This document shows, in pieces, positions 1 to 6,688 of a stretch of DNA of 11,984 nucleotides; the stretch's first letter is position 1; every line of letters starts with the position of its first letter. The translations under genes were made by a program, and so were the position numbers. The stretch is from the NCBI GenBank assembly GCA_934254755.1, contig CAKQMM010000017.1, positions 1 to 11,984 of the forward strand, read 5' to 3'. The stretch comes from an uncultured Clostridia bacterium (lineage in GTDB: Bacteria; Bacillota; Clostridia; Christensenellales; Borkfalkiaceae). The notes beneath the pieces were generated by a model. That model worked only from the letters and a program-made list of their open reading frames with translations, searched no databases and was not told where the DNA came from.

Positions 1-1020
1 GTTACGAATACCGACAAAATGGAATGTGTTTACGATAACCCCGTAATTTTAATTACCGATAAAAAAATCTCGAATATTCAAGAGATTTTGCCCATCATCG
101 AACCCATTGCCCAGCAAGGTCAGAAACTTTTGATTATTGCGGACGACGTTGAAGGCGACGCACTTGCCGCACTCGTCGTGAACAAACTTAAAGGCGTGTT
201 CAACTGCGTTGCCGTTAAAGCGCCCGGCTTTGGCGACAGAAGAAAAGCAATGCTCGAAGATATCGCCGTTTTAACGGGCGGCACCGTCGTTTCGACCGAA
301 CTCGGCGTTGAATTTAAAGACGTTACGCCCGATATGCTCGGCTCTTGCTCGCAAGTTAAAGTCGATAAAGATAACACTACGATTGTTGGCGGCGCGGGCG
401 ACCCCGGCGAAATTAAAGCGAGAATCGCGGCTATCCGCGCTCAGATCGAAACGACCACGAGCGACTACGACCGCGAAAAACTTCAGGAAAGGCTTGCTAA
501 ACTTGCGGGCGGCGTAGCCGTTATAAACGTAGGTGCGGCGACGGAAGTCGAAATGAAGGAAAAGAAGCTCCGCATCGAGGACGCGCTTGCCGCAACCAAA
601 GCGGCTGTTGAAGAAGGCATCGTTCCCGGCGGCGGCACTGCTCTTTTGACGGCGATCGGCGCGATTAAATCGCTTGCCGAAACGCTTAAAGGCGATGAAA
701 AGACGGGCGCGGAAATTATTCTCCGTGCGCTTGAAGAACCCATTCGCCAAATTGCAAAGAATGCAGGACTTGACGGCTCGGTAATTCTTAACGATATTTT
801 AAGAAAAGGCGATAAAAACTACGGTTTCGACGCGTATAAGAACGAATACTGCGATATGGTTAAAGCGGGCATCATAGACCCGACGAAAGTAACCCGCTCG
901 GCTCTTCAGAACGCGGCGTCAATAGCGTCAACGCTTTTGACCACCGAAAGCATCGTTACCGATATCCCGAAAGATGAGCCCGTTGCTCCCGCAGCAGGCG
1001 GCATGGGCGGAATGTATTAA
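1..1020 (+). CDS. groEL: Chaperonin GroEL, C-terminal part (5' end outside window)
   Basis: This is the ATP-driven folding chamber subunit of the cytosolic GroEL/GroES machine. The reading frame is open from base 1 (VTNTDKM...), so the gene begins upstream; the ATG at 19 is internal. About 339 residues are visible, covering the second half of the apical domain, the intermediate domain and the equatorial C-terminus of a protein that is usually about 540 residues. Recognisable stretches are [38 protein letters not shown], the [16 protein letters not shown] segment that carries the ATP-hydrolysis aspartate in the family, and VPGGGTALL. The protein ends in a short Gly-Met tail (GGMGGMY), typical of GroEL. 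The stop TAA at 1018-1020 is followed by a strong terminator. It is the only gene on the + strand and converges with the - strand genes. The partner groES would be expected upstream, outside the window. Confidence 0.98.
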   Translation, partial: VTNTDKMECVYDNPVILITDKKISNIQEILPIIEPIAQQGQKLLIIADDVEGDALAALVVNKLKGVFNCVAVKAPGFGDRRKAMLEDIAVLTGGTVVSTELGVEFKDVTPDMLGSCSQVKVDKDNTTIVGGAGDPGEIKARIAAIRAQIETTTSDYDREKLQERLAKLAGGVAVINVGAATEVEMKEKKLRIEDALAATKAAVEEGIVPGGGTALLTAIGAIKSLAETLKGDEKTGAEIILRALEEPIRQIAKNAGLDGSVILNDILRKGDKNYGFDAYKNEYCDMVKAGIIDPTKVTRSALQNAASIASTLLTTESIVTDIPKDEPVAPAAGGMGGMY

Positions 1021-1063
1021 ACAGTGGCGAACGATAAAGTTCGCTAAAAGACTTAAAACTTAT

Positions 1064-1097
1064 AAAACGGTTTGCCGATTTCGGTAAACCGTTTTTA
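1064..1097 (+). terminator. Intrinsic terminator of groEL
   Basis: A 15-bp inverted repeat (arms 1064-1078 and 1081-1095, one G-U pair) ends in a T run at 1091-1095. It lies 43 bases after the groEL stop. The arms begin with AAAA and end with TTTT, so it could also work on the - strand as a backstop for the converging genes. In a real RNA the innermost pairs would open to give a loop larger than two bases. Confidence 0.88.
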
Positions 1098-1109
1098 TAT
1101 GTAAGGTTA

Positions 1110-1160
1110 ATTTTTAAAACGAAAACCTCTGAAACATTCGAGGATTTTTGTTTTAAAAAT
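1110..1160 (-). terminator. Hairpin terminator for the 131-residue gene
   Basis: An imperfect inverted repeat of about 20 bp begins 10 bases after the stop of the - strand gene at 1170. Its core is CCTC (1126-1129) pairing with GAGG (1140-1143), with long A/T-rich arms on both sides (AAAA and TTTT runs). Read on the - strand, the core is followed by TTTTCGTTTT. The arms are nearly symmetric, so it may act in both directions. With the groEL hairpin it makes a tandem terminator between the convergent genes. Confidence 0.7.
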
Positions 1161-1169
1161 CACCGTATT

Positions 1170-1565
1170 TTAAACAGATTTTTCAAATTCAAGTTCTTTA
1201 TAATATCTTTGTTTTGCTAAAACGTACTTACTGCTTAAATCGAGCGAATAACGCTGCTTTTGCTCGTAACTTAGCGTATCGAAGTACTCTTTATCGGTAA
1301 GTCTGCCGAGCGCGTCGCTCACTTCGCCGCACTCGTCGAGAAGTTTTTTGACCTTTTTATAAAACTCTTCGTCTTCTTGTTTTACGCCGCGTATGCTTTC
1401 GGCTACTTTTGCCTGATAGTATTCCTGCACCTTAGATTTTTCGACCTCGCTATCTGAGCAAGTTTCGATTTTTGTTTCCAAAGTTTCTTTGTAGTTTTGC
1501 CAAAAACCGCGTTTTAAACGCATTTTGGCTTCTTTTGCATAGTTTTTAAGACTTTTGTTTTCCAT
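1170..1565 (-). CDS. Uncharacterised charged helical protein, 131 residues
   Basis: I do not recognise a named family. The protein is rich in Lys and Glu and has no signal peptide, membrane segment or clear catalytic motif; it reads as a soluble, mostly helical protein. It opens with a basic segment (MENKSLKNYAKEAKMRLKRG, residues 1-20), followed by FWQNYKET. An acidic and coiled-coil-prone middle (residues 55-95) comes next, then an aromatic end with repeated Tyr (SYEQKQRYSLDLSSKYVLAK and RYYKELEFE). The start is supported by an AGGGG Shine-Dalgarno sequence about 8 bases upstream of the ATG. It lies downstream of rpsU but behind the rpsU terminator, so its expression depends on readthrough or on a promoter I could not identify. 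In many Firmicutes yqeY follows rpsU; this protein is not YqeY by sequence. The gene is probably real, because of the clean ribosome site, sensible composition and own terminator. Confidence 0.8.
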   Translation of the reverse strand: MENKSLKNYAKEAKMRLKRGFWQNYKETLETKIETCSDSEVEKSKVQEYYQAKVAESIRGVKQEDEEFYKKVKKLLDECGEVSDALGRLTDKEYFDTLSYEQKQRYSLDLSSKYVLAKQRYYKELEFEKSV

Positions 1566-1617
1566 TTTATATCCCCTTAGTCATTTAAAAATTTATCTAT
1601 ATTAAAGCGATTAAATT

Positions 1618-1633
1618 AAACCGCTTACGGTTT
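1618..1633 (-). other. Small perfect hairpin between the rpsU terminator and the 131-residue gene
   Basis: AAACCG and CGGTTT form a 6-bp stem with a 4-base loop in the 5' region of the 131-residue gene. A second reading of the same area pairs TTACGG with CCGTAA. It has no T run on the - strand. It may be leader structure or chance. Confidence 0.3.
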
Positions 1634-1643
1634 TTGTTTCCGT

Positions 1644-1681
1644 AAAAAAATATCCGCAAAATTCGACAAATTTTGCGGATA
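1644..1681 (-). terminator. Intrinsic terminator of rpsU
   Basis: Perfect 12-bp arms (1651-1662 and 1670-1681) enclose a 7-base loop. On the - strand they are followed immediately by seven T (1644-1650). It lies 15 bases after the rpsU stop codon. This is a textbook rho-independent terminator and separates rpsU from the next gene. Confidence 0.95.
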
Positions 1682-1696
1682 GTAAAAACAATATTT

Positions 1697-1876
1697 TTAG
1701 CCTTTGATGCTTCTCTTTCTGGCAGCTTCAGCCTTCTTTTTACGTCTTATGGAAGGTCTTTCATAAAACTCTTTACGACGAAGGTCGCCGATAATGCCGT
1801 CACGCGAGCACTTTCTTTTAAATCTTCTAAGTGCGCTGTCAAGCGATTCGTTTTCGCCTACTCTTATGGTTGACAT
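1697..1876 (-). CDS. rpsU: Small ribosomal subunit protein bS21
   Basis: This 59-residue protein is short enough to be lost in a length-filtered gene list. It starts [20 protein letters not shown], continues [20 protein letters not shown], and ends [19 protein letters not shown]. These are the hallmarks of S21: the conserved [15 protein letters not shown] helix, the FYERPS turn and the very basic [11 protein letters not shown] tail. In the family, S21 binds the 30S platform near the anti-Shine-Dalgarno end of 16S rRNA and affects initiation. The start ATG at 1874-1876 follows an AAAGGGGGTG Shine-Dalgarno sequence at good spacing. It has its own near-consensus promoter upstream and a perfect terminator downstream, so it can be made as a single-gene transcript. 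A HIT-family gene lies upstream, as is common in Firmicutes. The residue sequence leaves little doubt. Confidence 0.98.
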   Translation of the reverse strand: MSTIRVGENESLDSALRRFKRKCSRDGIIGDLRRKEFYERPSIRRKKKAEAARKRSIKG

Positions 1877-1912
1877 GAGTTGAACACCCCCTTTGCCGTA
1901 ATCAGCTTATTC

Positions 1913-1941
1913 AGTATATAATATAAGATAAAAATTGTCAA
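1913..1941 (-). promoter_or_regulatory. Near-consensus housekeeping promoter of rpsU
   Basis: On the - strand, TTGACA (1936-1941) and TATACT (1913-1918) are separated by exactly 17 bp of A/T-rich sequence. The -10 box lies about 37 bases from the rpsU ATG, giving a leader of roughly 30 bases. This allows S21 to be expressed independently of the long operon upstream. Confidence 0.92.
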
Positions 1942-2036
1942 ATAATTTTAACGTCAAAACGCCACGTTTAAAAAAATAATCGAATTTATAAAAAAATATG
2001 CCAAAAATCGCTATCGTTTTACAAATTCCGCAAAAT

Positions 2037-2375
2037 TTACGCGGGTTGCCAACCCATTTTCTGCCCGCACAAAATGTGAATGTGCAAGTGCCCGACGCTT
2101 TGCCCAGCGTCGTCGCCCTGATTTATAACGAGCCTGTATCCGCCCGCAAGCCCCAAAAGGTCGCTGAGGGTGGGGATAGTTTCAAAAACGCGTTTTAACT
2201 TTTCGGCGTCGTCAGCCGTCATATCCGCAAGGTATTTAAAATGGCTTTTAATGATTGCGAGATAGTGATTTTTAGCCTTGGGGTCAATATCGCGGATGAT
2301 AATCATATCGTCGTTTTCAAAAACTTTGTTCACGGGTATTTCGCCGCTTATGAATTTACAAAATAAACAGTCCAT
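2037..2375 (-). CDS. HIT-family nucleotide hydrolase/binding protein (HinT type)
   Basis: A 112-residue member of the histidine triad superfamily, whose HinT branch hydrolyses purine nucleoside phosphoramidates and aminoacyl-adenylates in the cytosol. The signature H-x-H-x-H is present as H96-L-H98-I-H100-I-L near the C-terminus, with H98 as the expected nucleophile. The N-terminus MDCLFCKFISGEIP has the CxxC pair (C3, C6) that binds zinc in many members, and the RDIDPKAKNHYLAIIKSH segment matches the family. Length is normal. The ATG is preceded by AAGGAG at 5 bases, an excellent ribosome site. It follows mtaB by 72 bases and lies upstream of rpsU, an order familiar from Firmicutes. It most likely belongs to the long operon, because no strong promoter is visible in the gap. 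The exact substrate cannot be read from sequence. Confidence 0.95.
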   Translation of the reverse strand: MDCLFCKFISGEIPVNKVFENDDMIIIRDIDPKAKNHYLAIIKSHFKYLADMTADDAEKLKRVFETIPTLSDLLGLAGGYRLVINQGDDAGQSVGHLHIHILCGQKMGWQPA

Positions 2376-2401
2376 AATCTCTCCTTATAATTTTCGGCTA
2401 T

Positions 2402-2427
2402 CCGAACGGGACTTGAACTCCGCTCGG
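2402..2427 (-). other. Hairpin with tRNA T-arm-like sequence in the mtaB-HIT gap
   Basis: On the - strand CCGAGCGG (2420-2427) pairs with CCGTTCGG (2402-2409) through one G-U pair, leaving a 10-base loop. The loop region reads GTTCAAGTCC, which resembles a tRNA T-loop. If the A at position 2419 is bulged, GCGG-G/TTCAAGT/CCCGT (2406-2423) folds as a standard 5-bp T-stem with a 7-base loop. No complete cloverleaf or CCA end is present, so it is either a tRNA remnant or an intergenic RNA hairpin. It does not look like an intrinsic terminator on the - strand because no T run follows. Confidence 0.4.
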
Positions 2428-2447
2428 CTAAACGCCGTTTTTATTTT

Positions 2448-3686
2448 TTAAACGGGTTTGCAAAGCGCGCCGTCTAAATAGGGCGACAAAAGCGTAACGG
2501 CTTTTTCTTCTCCCGAAAAATCGCCTTTTATATATACCCTTACGTAGTTATCGGTATAACCGCCCGTATACTCGCCGTCAAAATCTTCAAACACAACTGT
2601 TTTTGTTTTACCGACGTTATTTTTAATAAATTCAGATTTTAACTTTGATTTTAAGTCTAACAATTTTTGCACGCGCACCTTTTTAACGCCGTCGCTTAAA
2701 CCTTTAAGGCTTGCCGCAACGGTTCCTTGCCGCGGTGAATAATTGAATACGTGTATATCTGAAAACTTGCACGAATCAGCAAATTTAAGGGTGGCTTCAA
2801 AGTCTTCGTCCGTTTCCGTAGGGAAGCCGCAAATTATATCGGTGGTTACGCCTGCGTCCGGATAATATTCGCGTATAAGATTTACGCCTTCTAAAAATTC
2901 TGCGGTCGTATAGTGGCGGTTCATGGCTTTTAAAACGCTGTCCGACCCCGATTGCAGCGATAGGTGGAAATGCGGCGCAAAATTCTTAAGCGTTTTTAAA
3001 CTTTCTAAAAATTCCCGCTTAATAACGCCCTCTTCAACGCTGCCCAGCCGCACGCGGAAAGCGAAATTTTCAGCCGCAATCGCGCGAATCAGCCCCGATA
3101 AGTCTACTCCGCCATAGTTATAATCTGATAAATTTATAGCGGTAAGCACCGCTTCTTTCGCGGTAACGGTTTTAAGTTCAGAAATTATTCCGTCAACGCT
3201 TCGCGACCTGCTTCTGCCGCGAAGGTAAGGAATTATACAGTAAGAGCAAAAATTGTCGCACCCGTCCTGAACCTTGATAAACGCGCGGGTTTTAACGTTT
3301 TCGGGAAAAATAGTTTCGTTTAAGACTTCGTCTTCGTCAAAAACTTTAACGCCGCTGTCGCCCAGCATATCTAATATTTGCTCTTTCCGTTTTGCTCCCG
3401 TTACGAGCGTTACGCCTTCGCGCGATAAAAAGTCTTTGGGGGCTTTTTCGCTTGCGCAGCCCGTCACTATGATTTTTGCGGAGGGGTTAAATTTTTTTAC
3501 CCGCGCAATCGTCTGGCGCGACTTTCTTTCCGCTTCGTTCGTAACCGCGCAGGTGTTTATTATGTAAAGGTCGGCGAATTCGAGTTTATCGCTGACAATA
3601 TAACCTTTATCAATAAGCCCTTTAATCAGAACTTCGCTTTCGCAAGCGTTTACTTTACAGCCTAAAGTAAATACTACCGCTTTCAT
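2448..3686 (-). CDS. mtaB: tRNA t6A37 methylthiotransferase MtaB
   Basis: This radical-SAM enzyme adds a methylthio group to N6-threonylcarbamoyladenosine at tRNA position 37, giving ms2t6A. The 412-residue protein has the expected three parts. The N-terminal UPF0004 domain carries cluster cysteines C10 (TLGCKVNACE), C46 (IINTCAVT) and C77 (VTGCASEK). The radical-SAM core has CxxxCxxC at C143, C147 and C150 (DGCDNFCSYCIIPYLRGRSRSR). A C-terminal TRAM-like RNA-binding region covers roughly residues 355-412. The SLQSGSDSVLKAMNRHYT and DIICGFPTETDEDF stretches are typical of methylthiotransferases. I chose the ATG at 3686, not the upstream one at 3713: it follows GGAG at 5 bases, overlaps the prmA stop as ATGA, and the protein then begins MKAVVFTLGCK as homologues do. 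The neighbours prmA and the HIT gene agree with the usual Firmicutes context. MtaB is preferred over MiaB or RimO by length and by the GCKVN motif. Confidence 0.95.
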   Translation of the reverse strand: MKAVVFTLGCKVNACESEVLIKGLIDKGYIVSDKLEFADLYIINTCAVTNEAERKSRQTIARVKKFNPSAKIIVTGCASEKAPKDFLSREGVTLVTGAKRKEQILDMLGDSGVKVFDEDEVLNETIFPENVKTRAFIKVQDGCDNFCSYCIIPYLRGRSRSRSVDGIISELKTVTAKEAVLTAINLSDYNYGGVDLSGLIRAIAAENFAFRVRLGSVEEGVIKREFLESLKTLKNFAPHFHLSLQSGSDSVLKAMNRHYTTAEFLEGVNLIREYYPDAGVTTDIICGFPTETDEDFEATLKFADSCKFSDIHVFNYSPRQGTVAASLKGLSDGVKKVRVQKLLDLKSKLKSEFIKNNVGKTKTVVFEDFDGEYTGGYTDNYVRVYIKGDFSGEEKAVTLLSPYLDGALCKPV

Positions 3687-4627
3687 AACCGCTCCATTAA
3701 AAATGCGACCCATTCGCCTTTAGCGGTCGATTTAAGCGTTTTATATCCGTTTTTTACGTATAGAGCGTTTAAACTTTCGGCTTTTTCGCGCAATATGCCG
3801 CTTAAAATAACTTTACCGCCCGCGTTTACGTGGCTTTTTAAATCTCCGACAAGCACGCTTAAAACGTCGGCAGTAATGTTAGCTACGACTATATCGCCCA
3901 CGCCTTCGCTTTTATCGAGTAAATTATCGAGGGTTATAATCGCGCGGGCGGTAACGCCGTTTAGTTCCGCGTTATGTTTTGCGGTTTTGACGGCAACGGG
4001 GTCTATATCCGTCATAACAGCCGAGTTTGCTCCGAGAACGAGCGCGGTTATGCCTAAAATGCCAGAACCGGTGCCGACGTCAACGACCTTTTCGCCACCC
4101 TTAATTAAATCGCATAAAAATTCGACGCACATCGAAGTCGTTTCATGTTCGCCCGTGCCGAAAGCCATATTGCTGTCGATCCGCACGACCTTTTCGCCGC
4201 GCCTTGGCTCGTAATTTATCCATTCGGGGCAAATAACCACGTTTTTGATGGGGATAGGTTTATAATGCTTGCGCCAAACCTCTATCCAGTCGTCGCCGTC
4301 AACGACGCGCTTTGCTATTTCAAGCGTGCCGAAGTTAAAATAATCTTTCGCCGAATTTTTAAGACTTATCAGCGATTTTTCAATTTCGGCGGAAACTTTG
4401 TCCGCATCTTCTAAATCAATATAGCATTTAACGAAGGTAGCCGAATTAACGCCAGCCAAAACGCCGTCATCCATATAGTCCCAGGTCTGGCGGCGGTTTT
4501 CGATAAGATCAATGATATCCTTGCCGTCGGCAACCGAAACGCCGTAACCGGTATATTCCCACAACTTATCGGCAACAAGCTCGCTCGCTTCCGACGTGGT
4601 AGTTATAGTAAGTTCTAAGTAGTTCAT
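3683..4627 (-). CDS. prmA: Ribosomal protein L11 methyltransferase
   Basis: PrmA uses S-adenosylmethionine to methylate ribosomal protein L11. At 314 residues it has normal length. The N-terminal substrate-recognition domain (about 1-90, beginning MNYLELTITTTSEASELVAD) is followed by a class I methyltransferase fold. Landmarks are WIEVWRKHYKPIPI (114-127), MAFGTGEHETT (154-164), the SAM-binding glycine motif VDVGTGSGILG (182-192), the acidic DIDP (207-210) and VVANITADVL (247-256), all characteristic of PrmA. Its stop overlaps the mtaB start by ATGA, so the two are probably translationally coupled. In Bacillus-type genomes rsmE usually lies between prmA and mtaB; here it is absent. The ATG has no clear Shine-Dalgarno sequence, but the N-terminus matches the family. 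An 88-base gap separates it from the GNAT gene. Confidence 0.96.
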   Translation of the reverse strand: MNYLELTITTTSEASELVADKLWEYTGYGVSVADGKDIIDLIENRRQTWDYMDDGVLAGVNSATFVKCYIDLEDADKVSAEIEKSLISLKNSAKDYFNFGTLEIAKRVVDGDDWIEVWRKHYKPIPIKNVVICPEWINYEPRRGEKVVRIDSNMAFGTGEHETTSMCVEFLCDLIKGGEKVVDVGTGSGILGITALVLGANSAVMTDIDPVAVKTAKHNAELNGVTARAIITLDNLLDKSEGVGDIVVANITADVLSVLVGDLKSHVNAGGKVILSGILREKAESLNALYVKNGYKTLKSTAKGEWVAFLMERL

Positions 4628-4715
4628 ATTCGTGTTTCAATTTTTGGTTTAAGATGCGTGATTTATGATGTTTTTTAGCTTCTTTGCCAACAAGAATTTA
4701 AGCGCGGGCTAACGA

Positions 4716-5225
4716 TTATAGTTTTTTGTCGTAGGCGTATCTAAGCCCTGTATCCGCGCCGTAATAACAAATAGTTCCGCACTTTTTAAACCCGTTTTTT
4801 TCTAAAACGTGTTGCATAACTTTATTTTCAAGCCCCGTATCTACGCGGATATAATCAAAACCTTTCTGATTACAATATTCGCCTATCAGTCGCCATGTTT
4901 CGCACGATAAACCCATTCCGCGAAAGGCGGGCGAAAACGCTAACCTGTGAACGACGGCGTAAGGCTCGTTATAATTCCATTCGCCGTCCAAATCGTTATA
5001 CGCGGGTTCGCCGTCAAAGCGTATGCAACAATATCCTGCGATTTTACCGTCAACTTTTACGGCGTAACCGACCGACTCTTCCACGTCGTTTTTAACCGTT
5101 TCACGATTCGGGTAAGCGTCCGTCCACTGCGTAAAACCTTGCGCTTTCTGGAACTTGCGCCCTTCGTCTAAAATTTTATAACATTCGTCGATTTCGCATA
5201 TTTTTGCGTGAGTAAAAGTGACCAT
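4716..5225 (-). CDS. GNAT-family N-acetyltransferase
   Basis: This predicted acetyltransferase transfers an acetyl group from acetyl-CoA; the acceptor cannot be told from sequence. The acetyl-CoA motif A is visible as VVHRLAFSPAFRGMGLSCE, with R-G-M-G-L at about residues 102-106 of the 169-residue form. A later VEKNGF-like element (QHVLEKNGFKKCGTICYYG) follows, as in GNAT proteins. The N-terminal HAKICEIDECYKILDEG and QGFTQWTDAYPNRETV stretches resemble a GNAT subgroup common in gut Firmicutes. The frame stays open upstream to a TTG at 5273, just 3 bases after the rlmD stop. I prefer the ATG at 5225 because the fold begins there and homologues start near this point, but neither start has a strong Shine-Dalgarno sequence. 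It is probably co-transcribed with rlmD. I see no sign of RimI (no ribosomal S18-type features), so it should be left unnamed. Confidence 0.9.
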   Translation of the reverse strand: MVTFTHAKICEIDECYKILDEGRKFQKAQGFTQWTDAYPNRETVKNDVEESVGYAVKVDGKIAGYCCIRFDGEPAYNDLDGEWNYNEPYAVVHRLAFSPAFRGMGLSCETWRLIGEYCNQKGFDYIRVDTGLENKVMQHVLEKNGFKKCGTICYYGADTGLRYAYDKKL

Positions 5226-5276
5226 GTATTCTAAAATAATATCGTTTCGTCGCTTAACTAGCGAACGCTGCAAACT

Positions 5277-6680
5277 TCAATTTGCTTTCGTCAACACAAC
5301 AAGCGTTTCTACGTGTTTGGTTTGGGGGAACATGTCGTAAGGCTGAATTTTTGTTATTTCGTATTTAGGCGAATATTCCTGCGCTTTTTTAAGTTCCGCA
5401 CCGTCGTAGTAAAGCGCGCCCGTTAAAATGCCGATATCGCGCGCCAAAGTTTGCGGCGAACACGACACGTAAACTATCGTTTGCGGTTTTGCCGCAATAA
5501 CGGCGTACAAAACTTTCGGATCGACGCCCTTTCTCGGCGGGTCTAATACGACGGAAAGTTCGCTTTCGTTAATCTCTTTACGGGCGATTATTTCCGGCAA
5601 AACATCTTCGCACGCGCCGAGAACGTTTTCCATTTTTCCGCTTAAACCGTTCGATTTTTTAAGTTCGTTCGCGCTATCGACCGCTTCGGGAACGATTTCA
5701 ATGCCTATCGCCTTTTTAGCGGTTTGAGCAATAATAGCGGTTAAAAGCCCTGCGCCGCTGAATGCGTCGATAACGACGGAATTTTCGTCTAAGTTAAGCG
5801 ATTTTACAACGTCTTGATAAAGTTTGGTTTTTACCGCGTCGTTCACCTGCATAAACGAAAGCGGCCCTATCGAATATTTAATTCCGTTTTCTTCAAGCGT
5901 GACTTTATCTACTCCGTAAAGTTTTTTAACCGTTTCGCCCATTATAACGTTATCGTTATTAGTGTTTTCGGAAGTGAAGAAAGAGAACTTTTTAAAGTTC
6001 AATTTCAGCACGTCTATAAGCTCTTGCGCATAGGGGAGCTCTTCTCCGTTTATAACGGCAACTATCAAAAGCGTGTTCTGAACGTTTCTGACGACGATAT
6101 GCCTAAGTATACCGTCACCCCGTTCTTCGTTATATCCTTGAACGCGATATTTTGCGATAAATTCTTTAAAAATTGAGATTATTTTATTTGCCCAATCTTG
6201 CTGAATTGCGCAACTGTCAATCTCTACGAGCCTGTGCGAATTTTCGGCGAAAAAGCCTATCTTCGTTTCCCCGTCAACGTTTCGCACCGGAAGTTGAAGT
6301 TTGTTTCTGTAATTATATTCGTTAAGGCTTTTTTGCGTTGGCAAAACTTCTGCGTTTATCCCGGCGATTTTTCTGAAACAATCTTTAACCTGCGCCGTTT
6401 TAAACTTTAATTGTTCGCGATATTTTACGTGTTGAAGCCTGCAACCGCCGCACTTTTTAAAATATTTGCAAACGGGGCGCACGCGTTCGTCAGCAGGGGT
6501 TAAAACCTCGGTAAGTTTTCCGTAGGCAAGGTTTTTGTTCACTTTTAAAACTTTAAATTCTACTTTTTCGCCATTCAAAGAAAACGGCACGAAACAAACC
6601 ATTCCGTCCGTTTTGACTATTCCTTCATAGTTGCAGCCCATCGCCGAAACAACGCCGATGACCACGTCATTCTTCTTCAT
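5277..6680 (-). CDS. rlmD: 23S rRNA (uracil-C5)-methyltransferase, RlmD/RlmCD type
   Basis: This SAM-dependent enzyme forms 5-methyluridine in 23S rRNA (U1939, and in Gram-positive RlmCD also U747). The 467-residue protein has an N-terminal TRAM domain (about 1-60). An iron-sulfur cluster site follows with C71, C77, C80 and C157 (CKYFKKCGGC, spacing CX5CX2C). The methyltransferase core carries IDAFSGAGLLT (304-314), the DPPRKG motif (380-385) and the nucleophile C407 in YVSCSPQTLARD. Near the C-terminus KHVETLVVLTK supplies the family's general-base glutamate. All expected catalytic parts are present. The ATG has an AAGGTG ribosome site 4 bases upstream and lies 8 bases after the stop of the membrane-protein gene, so it is in the same operon. 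Members of this family (RlmC, RlmD, RlmCD, TrmA) are hard to separate; the iron-sulfur site excludes TrmA. The gene symbol should be read as family-level. Confidence 0.93.
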   Translation of the reverse strand: MKKNDVVIGVVSAMGCNYEGIVKTDGMVCFVPFSLNGEKVEFKVLKVNKNLAYGKLTEVLTPADERVRPVCKYFKKCGGCRLQHVKYREQLKFKTAQVKDCFRKIAGINAEVLPTQKSLNEYNYRNKLQLPVRNVDGETKIGFFAENSHRLVEIDSCAIQQDWANKIISIFKEFIAKYRVQGYNEERGDGILRHIVVRNVQNTLLIVAVINGEELPYAQELIDVLKLNFKKFSFFTSENTNNDNVIMGETVKKLYGVDKVTLEENGIKYSIGPLSFMQVNDAVKTKLYQDVVKSLNLDENSVVIDAFSGAGLLTAIIAQTAKKAIGIEIVPEAVDSANELKKSNGLSGKMENVLGACEDVLPEIIARKEINESELSVVLDPPRKGVDPKVLYAVIAAKPQTIVYVSCSPQTLARDIGILTGALYYDGAELKKAQEYSPKYEITKIQPYDMFPQTKHVETLVVLTKAN

Positions 6681-6688
6681 AACGCACC

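Noticed and set aside
271..750. A 159-residue open frame antisense to groEL
   Set aside because: It is Arg/Phe/Ala-rich in the way expected of an antisense reading of a conserved coding region, and groEL is unmistakable on the other strand.
1673..1873. A 66-residue + strand frame over rpsU
   Set aside because: It is the reverse of the S21 gene; the - strand product matches S21 end to end and has a promoter, ribosome site and terminator.
2428..2446. + strand terminator-like CGGC/GCCG hairpin followed by TTTTTATTTTTT
   Set aside because: The stem is only 4 bp and no + strand gene lies upstream, so there is no transcript to end there.
3687..3713. Longer start for mtaB
   Set aside because: It would add MGRIFNGAV within the prmA coding sequence. 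The ATG at 3686 has GGAG at 5 bases and the family-typical first residues.
4628..4715. Promoter in the GNAT-prmA gap
   Set aside because: TTGTTG and CATCAT are 17 bp apart on the - strand, but the -10 box is a poor match (4 of 6), so I could not support it as a promoter.
5226..5273. TTG start adding 16 residues to the GNAT protein
   Set aside because: The extra residues (QRSLVKRRND...) do not fit the fold and there is no ribosome site. It remains possible because of the 3-base spacing to rlmD.
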